This document shows positions 1 to 4,228 of a stretch of 6,103 nt of DNA, piece by piece; the first letter of the stretch is position 1; the number at the start of each line of letters is the position of its first letter. The DNA is taken from assembly GCA_910588005.1 (NCBI GenBank), contig CAJUQM010000087.1, forward strand, positions 1 to 6,103, given 5' to 3'. The stretch is from an uncultured Oscillibacter sp. Lineage in GTDB: Bacteria; Bacillota; Clostridia; Oscillospirales; Oscillospiraceae. The translations under genes were made by a program, and so were the position numbers. The notes under the pieces are model-generated. The model did no database searches. It worked only from the letters and a program-made list of their open reading frames with translations, and had not been told where the DNA came from.

Positions 1-1
1 T

Positions 2-523
2 CCGGAGTGGTTTTATCAGAGTGTGCATGTGGTCAGCGACAGCGTGTACCGCCAGTTCGGCGGACGCAGCGGCACCACGCTTGTGGCGGTCCACCTTCTG
101 AAGGACCGGCTCCACTGGCTCAGCGTGGGGGACAGCGCCATCTACTTGGCCCGGGATGGCGGCGTGTTCCAACTCAACCGGGAGCACACCTGCCTCAACC
201 AGCTGTATCTTCAGGAGCTGGAGCAGCCGGTCATTGACAAAGCCCAGGCAGAACAGGACGAAGACGCCCGGCGCCTGTCCTCCTTTATAGGCATCGACCG
301 GCTGGCGGAGGTGGATCTGAATCTGCGGCCTTTGACCTTGAAGCGGGGGGATGCCCTGCTGCTGTGCTCTGATGGGATCAGCGAGGTACTCACGCCGCCG
401 GAACTGCTGGAGGCCATGACCCTTGCGCCGAAGGAAGGGGCAGATCTGCTGGAGCATATGGTACTGGAGAAGGGCGTGCCAGAGCAGGACAACTACACTG
501 GCATTTTGATTGCCTGCCGGTAA
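2..523 (+). CDS. PP2C-family Ser/Thr protein phosphatase, C-terminal part (5' end outside window)
   Basis: A cytoplasmic metal-dependent phosphatase expected to remove phosphate from Ser/Thr residues of proteins. The frame is open from base 2 to the TAA at 521-523 (173 residues visible), with no stop before the internal GTG at 23, so that GTG is not the true start. The later PP2C motifs occur in order: GRSGTT, the strand motif SVGDSAIYL, NREHT (equivalent of TRDHS), SSFIG, the metal-site motif LLCSDGISE, and the terminal metal-site pair in DNYTG. A family member is usually about 240-250 residues, so roughly 70-80 N-terminal residues, including the first metal Asp and the DGxGG motif, lie upstream of the window. 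The usual Arg of the GDSR motif is Ala here. There is no signal peptide or membrane segment in the visible part. It is the first visible gene of a tight operon; the next gene starts 22 bp later. Family assignment is firm; the substrate is unknown. Confidence 0.9.
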   Translation, partial: PEWFYQSVHVVSDSVYRQFGGRSGTTLVAVHLLKDRLHWLSVGDSAIYLARDGGVFQLNREHTCLNQLYLQELEQPVIDKAQAEQDEDARRLSSFIGIDRLAEVDLNLRPLTLKRGDALLLCSDGISEVLTPPELLEAMTLAPKEGADLLEHMVLEKGVPEQDNYTGILIACR

Positions 524-534
524 AAATAATGAAT

Positions 535-538
535 GGAG
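535..538 (+). promoter_or_regulatory. Ribosome binding site deciding the start of the protease-FHA gene
   Basis: GGAG at 535-538 lies 7 nt before ATG 546 but only 1 nt before ATG 540. The spacing therefore favours 546, giving a protein that begins MKKW and leads straight into a standard signal peptide. The TTG at 510, inside the preceding gene, has no such support. Confidence 0.65.
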
Positions 539-545
539 AATGGAT

Positions 546-1769
546 ATGAAAAAGTGGAGAAATCTTGTGCCGGCGCTGCTGGCCGCAGCGATCTTGTGCC
601 TGAGCGCTGTACCGGCCCTGGCGACCTTTGACCAGTCGGCCCTGGACGGCATCATCATGATCACCACCGGCGCGCCGGACGATGACGGTAAAATGAGCTA
701 TTGGCGGGGCACCGGCTTCTTCATCGGCGCGGAGGGGGAGAACCCCCAGTATATCGTCACCAACTGCCACGTGATAGAGGAGTTTATTCTGGCGGGCAAG
801 GCCCTGGGCGGCGGGGAACTCCATGTACTCTTCGACAAGGACGACGAGGCCGAGGCCTATCTGGTGGACTACGACGCGGAGAAGGATGTGGCCATCCTCC
901 GCCTGGCGGAGGCCACCGACAAGCGCATCCCCCTGCAAATGCGGGTTCCCCAGGAGAGCAGCCTGGGCAGCCAGGCCTACGCCGTGGGCTATCCCGCCGC
1001 CGCCGACCTCACCGTCGCAGCGGTGAACTCCTTCAGCCAGAAGGATGCCACCGTCACCACCGGCAGCATCAGCCGTTTCCTCACCGAGAGCGGCACCGGC
1101 CGCAAGCTGATTCAGACCGATGCCTCCCTGGGAGGCGGCAACTCCGGCGGGCCCCTCTTTGATGGCTCCGGCGTGGTCATCGGCATCAATACCGCCGGGT
1201 CCAAGCTGGACACCAACCTGTTTTACGCCGTCAGCGTCAGCGAGGTCCTGCCCCTGCTGGATAAGAACAGCGTCCCCTATGCCGTGGCGGAGGAGAAGGC
1301 CGGGGGTGGGATTCCCGTACTCTATATCGGTATTGCTGCCGGGGCCATGCTGCTTCTCATCGTCATAGTTGTTGCGGTTCTCCTGAACAGGAAAAAGAAA
1401 ACCGCCCAGGCTGCTCCCGCAGTTCAGGCGGCTCGCAATCAGACTGGGTCTCCCCTCCTCCGATCCATGGCACCCCAGCACGGGGGCATGGTGGTCCAGC
1501 TTCACGGCAGTCCGGTGCAGCTGGGCCGGGACGCCAACCTCTGCCGTCTGGTGTATCAGGACGGCACGCCGGGCGTCAGCAGCAGGCACTGTCAGGTCTA
1601 CTACGACCAGCGGGAGAGCGTGTTCGTGGTCACCGACTTGAACTCTACCTACGGAACATTCCTGTCCAACGGACAGCGGATCGCCCCCAACACGCCGGTG
1701 AAGCTGCCTCCCAGGAGTTCCTTCTACCTGGGAGAAACGGACAACACCGTGTATGTGGATCTGGAGTAA
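546..1769 (+). CDS. Membrane-anchored trypsin-like serine protease with cytoplasmic FHA domain
   Basis: A 407-residue, one-pass membrane protein, start chosen at ATG 546 by SD spacing. Residues 1-26 are a signal peptide (MKKW basic start, hydrophobic core, cleavage after VPALA). Residues ~30-240 form an S1C/DegP-like protease with a complete triad: His75 in VTNCHV, Asp114 in EKDVAIL, Ser200 in GGGNSGGPL. No PDZ domain follows, unlike typical HtrA. Residues ~257-280 are a membrane helix ended by NRKKK, a positive-inside stop-transfer, so the protease is outside and the rest inside. After a linker, residues ~315-407 are an FHA domain with GRD (Arg328), SSRH (345-348) and NSTYGT (366-371), the residues used to bind phosphothreonine. 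It sits between two PP2C phosphatase genes, 22 bp after one and 3 bp before the other. Likely role (inference): extracytoplasmic proteolysis controlled by, or reporting to, cytoplasmic threonine phosphorylation. Protease substrate unknown. Confidence 0.9.
   Translation: MKKWRNLVPALLAAAILCLSAVPALATFDQSALDGIIMITTGAPDDDGKMSYWRGTGFFIGAEGENPQYIVTNCHVIEEFILAGKALGGGELHVLFDKDDEAEAYLVDYDAEKDVAILRLAEATDKRIPLQMRVPQESSLGSQAYAVGYPAAADLTVAAVNSFSQKDATVTTGSISRFLTESGTGRKLIQTDASLGGGNSGGPLFDGSGVVIGINTAGSKLDTNLFYAVSVSEVLPLLDKNSVPYAVAEEKAGGGIPVLYIGIAAGAMLLLIVIVVAVLLNRKKKTAQAAPAVQAARNQTGSPLLRSMAPQHGGMVVQLHGSPVQLGRDANLCRLVYQDGTPGVSSRHCQVYYDQRESVFVVTDLNSTYGTFLSNGQRIAPNTPVKLPPRSSFYLGETDNTVYVDLE
1763..1766 (+). promoter_or_regulatory. 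Ribosome binding site of the second PP2C gene
   Basis: GGAG at 1763-1766 lies 6 nt before ATG 1773 and inside the last codons of the preceding gene. The arrangement suggests translational coupling. Confidence 0.6.
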
Positions 1770-1772
1770 GCC

Positions 1773-2489
1773 ATGAAGCTATCCGCATATTGTTACACCA
1801 ATCAGGGTGGACGGGAGCACAACGAGGACAGCGTCCGCTGCTGCGCCGGGGAGGACCGGGGGATATTTGTTCTGGCGGACGGGCTGGGGGGCCATGGATG
1901 TGGAGAGGTGGCCTCCGCCCTGGCGGCGGACGCTCTCTACGAAGGCATCGTCGCAGGAAATCCGGATGCCGGGGAGCTGTGCGCCATCTTCCAGGCGGCC
2001 AACGCCGCCGTCATAGACCGGCAGGCGGTCCCGGGACAGGAGGACATGAAGACCACAGCCGTTGCCCTCTCCGTGACGCCGGACCGGGCGGTGTGGGCCC
2101 ACGTGGGGGACTCCCGCCTGTACCGGTTCTCCGGGGATACGCTGACCCAGGTCACACGGGACCACTCCGTCTCCTACATGAAGTACCTGGGCGGCGAGAT
2201 CAGCCGCATGGACGTCTACCACGATGACGACCGCCCCCGGCTGCTGCGGACCTTGGGCCGGGAACCCTGCAGGCCGGAGGCGGCAGAGTGCGTCCCGGCG
2301 GAGGGAGACGCGTTCCTGCTGTGCTCCGATGGGTTCTGGGAGTATGTCTATCAGGAGGAGATCCTGGCGGACCTTCTGAAGGCGGAGACGCCGGAGCAGT
2401 GGGCGAAGCTGATGCTCCTGCGGCATATCCGCCGCACACCGCCGGGAAATGATAATTTCTCCCTGATCACCATTTTTGTGGAGGAGTGA
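1773..2489 (+). CDS. PP2C-family Ser/Thr protein phosphatase (complete)
   Basis: A complete 238-residue cytoplasmic phosphatase of the minimal bacterial PP2C (PrpC/Stp-like) type, the usual length for this class. All expected motifs are present: the N-terminal REHNEDS (14-20, metal Asp19), ADGLGGH (35-41, metal Asp36), KTTAVAL (93-99), HVGDSRLYRF (110-119), TRDHS (128-132), LLRTLG (157-162), LLCSDGFWE (182-190, metal Asp186) and NDNFS (226-230, metal Asp227). There is no membrane segment, so it acts in the cytoplasm on phospho-Ser/Thr proteins. It starts 3 bp after the protease-FHA gene and its stop lies 2 bp before the VWA-FHA gene, which implies coordinated production with both receptors. 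It resembles the partial phosphatase at the window start in motif layout but is clearly diverged (GDSR versus GDSA), so the two may act on different substrates. The partner kinase is not in the window. The family call is secure; the specific substrate is inference. Confidence 0.95.
   Translation: MKLSAYCYTNQGGREHNEDSVRCCAGEDRGIFVLADGLGGHGCGEVASALAADALYEGIVAGNPDAGELCAIFQAANAAVIDRQAVPGQEDMKTTAVALSVTPDRAVWAHVGDSRLYRFSGDTLTQVTRDHSVSYMKYLGGEISRMDVYHDDDRPRLLRTLGREPCRPEAAECVPAEGDAFLLCSDGFWEYVYQEEILADLLKAETPEQWAKLMLLRHIRRTPPGNDNFSLITIFVEE
2481..2486 (+). promoter_or_regulatory. Ribosome binding site deciding the start of the VWA-FHA gene
   Basis: GAGGAG at 2481-2486 is 5 nt before ATG 2492 and overlaps the last codons of the phosphatase gene. 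A GTG at 2486 in the same frame lies inside this site and is not a credible start. Confidence 0.65.
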
Positions 2490-2491
2490 CT

Positions 2492-3952
2492 ATGAGACGT
2501 TTTCTCTCCGGGGCGCTGGCCCTGGCGCTGTCGGCGGCTTTGTGCCTTCCCGCCCGGGCTGCCGCCGGCGCGGAGATCATCCGCGCCTTTGTGTATGATG
2601 GGACGCTGTATACCTATATGTCCATCGATGGGACGGACCAACCCATCACTAAGGCGGAGGTCAAGATCAGGAACCAGACCTTTTCCGCCGGTTGTCGTCT
2701 GGAAACTGTGCGCCAGGCTGGGGCTCCGGTGACCTGGCTTCTGCTGGTGGACAACTCCGATTCTATGCCCGCCTTCCGGGAGGATGTAGAGAATTTCGCG
2801 GAAAGCCTGGCCCAGTCCGGCGGGGAGGACAGCCGGTTTATTTTAGCGTCCTTCGGGGATGCGTTCGCGGTTGCAAATGAGGACGTTCCTGCGGAGGAGC
2901 TGGCGGAGGCGGTGGAAGGTCTTCCGCTGGACGAGCGGGTGACGCGGCTGCACACCGCCATCAATCAGGCGGTCAGCTATTTTGAGTCTGTTCCCAGGGA
3001 GGGAAATGAGCTGAGGTGTCTGGTGGTGCTGTCCGACGGGGTGCAGTACGATCCCAGCGGCGGCATGCCCTATGAGGAGCTTTGGGAGCGGGTGGAGCAG
3101 TCCGATGTGATACTCCACTCCATCGGGCTGGGCGACGATGTGCAGTCGCTGGAGAGCATGGGGAATCTGGCCGCCGCCTCCGGCGGAGTCCACCAGGTGC
3201 TGGGAGAGGAACTCTCGCCCAAGGATGCCGGGACCGCACTGACGGAGGCATCCGGGAAGCTGTTTGTCACCGGCTTTGATCTGTCCGGCGGGATGTTTTC
3301 CGGCGGAGTAGAGACGGCGGCGGTGACGCTGGCCTCCGGCGGAGAGTTGCTCTGCCGTGTGGAAACGGAGGTAGAACTTCCCGCCTGGGACGGTGCGGAG
3401 ACGGCTCCTCCTGCGCAGGCCCCGTCCCTGCCGGACAGTCAGGCCGCCGCCTCCGGCGGGACAGTCCGGCTGGAGGCGGGCACGCTTAAGGGCGGCGGCT
3501 GGCCGGTCCTTCCGATTCTTGGGGCTGCGGCGGTCCTTGCGGCGGTTTTTACCGTGGTCCTCACTGCAGTGCTGCTGGCTAAAAGAAAACGAGCTGCCGC
3601 GCCTGCCTCCCTGCCTCTGGCGGAGGTACCCGGGGAGGAGATCACCGCTCCTGCCGGAATCTACATGCGCTTGGAGATTCTTCAGGGAGAGCCGAGGGGG
3701 GTGCCTGCGGACCTGGAACTGCGGGAGGAGCTGGTGATTGGCAGCGATCCGGACTGTGGAATCCCGCTGCAGGAGGAGGGCGTATCCCCCCGGCATGCCA
3801 GGGTATTCTTTTCCGGCGGCTCGGTATGGCTGGAAGACCTTGGTTCGCAGAGTGGAACATTTATCAACAGCACGGCAATTGCCCAGCCGGCAGTACTGCG
3901 CAGCGGAGATCAGATCACGGCAGGAGATATGGTTTTTCGATTGAGATTTTAG
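2492..3952 (+). CDS. Membrane-anchored VWA-domain protein with cytoplasmic FHA domain
   Basis: A 486-residue one-pass membrane protein, start ATG 2492. Residues 1-~27 are a signal peptide (MRRF, hydrophobic core, cleavage near ARAAAGA). Residues ~80-260 are a von Willebrand factor A domain with a recognisable metal-ion-dependent adhesion site: DNSDS at 87-91 (the DxSxS motif), Thr155 in RLHTAI and Asp182 in LSDG. This suggests a divalent-metal-dependent ligand-binding module outside the membrane. A Pro/Ala-rich linker (~298-325) precedes a membrane helix (~338-363) ended by KRKR, which places the C-terminus inside. Residues ~390-486 are an FHA domain with SPRH (432-435) and GSQSGTFIN (451-459). 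The Arg of the usual GR motif is Ser (GSDP, 417-420), and the Asn usual before GT is Ser, so phosphothreonine binding may be weak, altered or lost. It is the last gene of the operon, 2 bp after the phosphatase. The extracellular ligand is unknown; an adhesion or complex-assembly role is inference. Confidence 0.9.
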   Translation: MRRFLSGALALALSAALCLPARAAAGAEIIRAFVYDGTLYTYMSIDGTDQPITKAEVKIRNQTFSAGCRLETVRQAGAPVTWLLLVDNSDSMPAFREDVENFAESLAQSGGEDSRFILASFGDAFAVANEDVPAEELAEAVEGLPLDERVTRLHTAINQAVSYFESVPREGNELRCLVVLSDGVQYDPSGGMPYEELWERVEQSDVILHSIGLGDDVQSLESMGNLAAASGGVHQVLGEELSPKDAGTALTEASGKLFVTGFDLSGGMFSGGVETAAVTLASGGELLCRVETEVELPAWDGAETAPPAQAPSLPDSQAAASGGTVRLEAGTLKGGGWPVLPILGAAAVLAAVFTVVLTAVLLAKRKRAAAPASLPLAEVPGEEITAPAGIYMRLEILQGEPRGVPADLELREELVIGSDPDCGIPLQEEGVSPRHARVFFSGGSVWLEDLGSQSGTFINSTAIAQPAVLRSGDQITAGDMVFRLRF

Positions 3953-4015
3953 CGGACGTCCAGGAGACAGGTGGATTGGATATCAGGGCCTTTTCATGCG
4001 AGTCCAGTGGTATGA

Positions 4016-4021
4016 AGTCAA
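4016..4021 (-). promoter_or_regulatory. Possible outward -35 box (TTGACT) near the IS110 end
   Basis: The minus strand reads TTGACT close to the presumed element end. In IS110 elements, circularisation is known to join a -35 in one end to a -10 in the other, making a promoter. This box is in the right place for that, but a six-base match is weak evidence and no -10 partner can be assigned here. Confidence 0.25.
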
Positions 4022-4098
4022 GAGGAAATTGAAAGAAAATTCAGAGAAGAACGAGCGTGAAAGGGGCGTTGGAGCGAGAAAAGACAACACTAACCAAA

Positions 4099-4137
4099 GC
4101 CCTACCCATAAATTTTGAAAAAATTTCGAGGCAGGGC
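4099..4137 (-). repeat. Symmetric two-part stem-loop in the IS110 non-coding end
   Basis: GCCCTACC (4099-4106) pairs with GGCAGGGC (4130-4137) at 7 of 8 positions. After a symmetric 3x3 internal loop, AAATTTT (4110-4116) pairs perfectly with AAAATTT (4120-4126) around a GAA loop. It lies about 30 bases beyond the ancestral transposase stop. It could be a terminator-like end for the transposase transcript or part of an element-encoded structured RNA. The T-tract after the stem on the minus strand is short (TTT), so a strong intrinsic terminator is not supported. Confidence 0.5.
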
Positions 4138-4165
4138 CTGCCAAACCAGGATGGTGAGCGATGGC

Positions 4166-4228
4166 TCAGCCCTCCGGGAGTTTATACAGGCGGTCGTCTT
4201 TCAGCAGTCGAAAGACGAGCCGGACCAG
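4166..4228 (-). pseudogene. Detached C-terminal tail of the IS110 transposase beyond an in-frame stop
   Basis: Immediately after the TAA (4229-4231, minus strand), the same frame continues for 20 codons to a TGA at 4166-4168, beginning LVRLVFRLLKDDRLY. This matches, from memory of the family, the usual end of clostridial IS110 transposases, where ALTAR is followed by Lys and then LVRLVFRLLK. A single AAA-to-TAA change would explain the stop. The tail is no longer translated in the standard code. Confidence 0.7.
4191..4222. repeat. Inverted repeat inside the ancestral transposase tail
   Basis: TCGTCTTTC (4194-4202) and GAAAGACGA (4210-4218) are perfect inverted copies with a 7-base loop, extended by CGG/CCG across a one-base bulge. 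It falls within the codons of the detached tail, so its arms also encode family-typical residues. It has no T-tract and is probably incidental to coding. Confidence 0.5.

Larger units (their letters stand above)
3953..4165. other. Gene-free spacer: end of operon, then non-coding end of the IS110 remnant
   Basis: No credible gene, tRNA or classic terminator is seen. The first ~55 bases resemble the operon in composition. From about 4010 onward the DNA becomes AT-richer, with A/T runs on the transposase side, which fits the non-coding end of an IS110-family element lying 3' of its transposase. The exact element boundary cannot be fixed, because IS110 elements lack terminal inverted repeats. Confidence 0.5.

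Noticed and set aside
510..545. Earlier TTG (510) or ATG (540) start for the protease-FHA gene
   Set aside because: The TTG lies inside the previous gene with no suitable SD, and ATG 540 is only 1 nt from the GGAG; ATG 546 gives good spacing and a standard signal peptide.
390..1589. A 399-codon open frame on the minus strand opposite the protease-FHA gene
   Set aside because: It is antisense to a gene with clear motifs, has low-complexity Gly/Ala/Leu-rich content typical of reverse frames in GC-rich DNA, and shows no recognisable domain.
1779..2426. A 215-codon minus-strand frame opposite the second phosphatase
   Set aside because: Shadow of a well-supported PP2C gene; no domain and no ribosome site.
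2843..3796. A 317-codon minus-strand frame opposite the VWA-FHA gene
   Set aside because: Shadow frame created by GC-rich codon bias; Arg/Gly/Gln-rich with no motif.
2816..3819. Repeated TCCGGCGG octamers (2816, 3179, 3299, 3335, 3452, 3812) considered as a DNA motif array
   Set aside because: All are in the same codon phase and encode Ser-Gly-Gly with favoured codons, so codon bias explains them; spacing is irregular.
4191..4222. Strong inverted repeat considered as an intrinsic terminator for the transposase
   Set aside because: It lies inside the ancestral coding tail, whose residues match the family, and no T-run follows on either strand.
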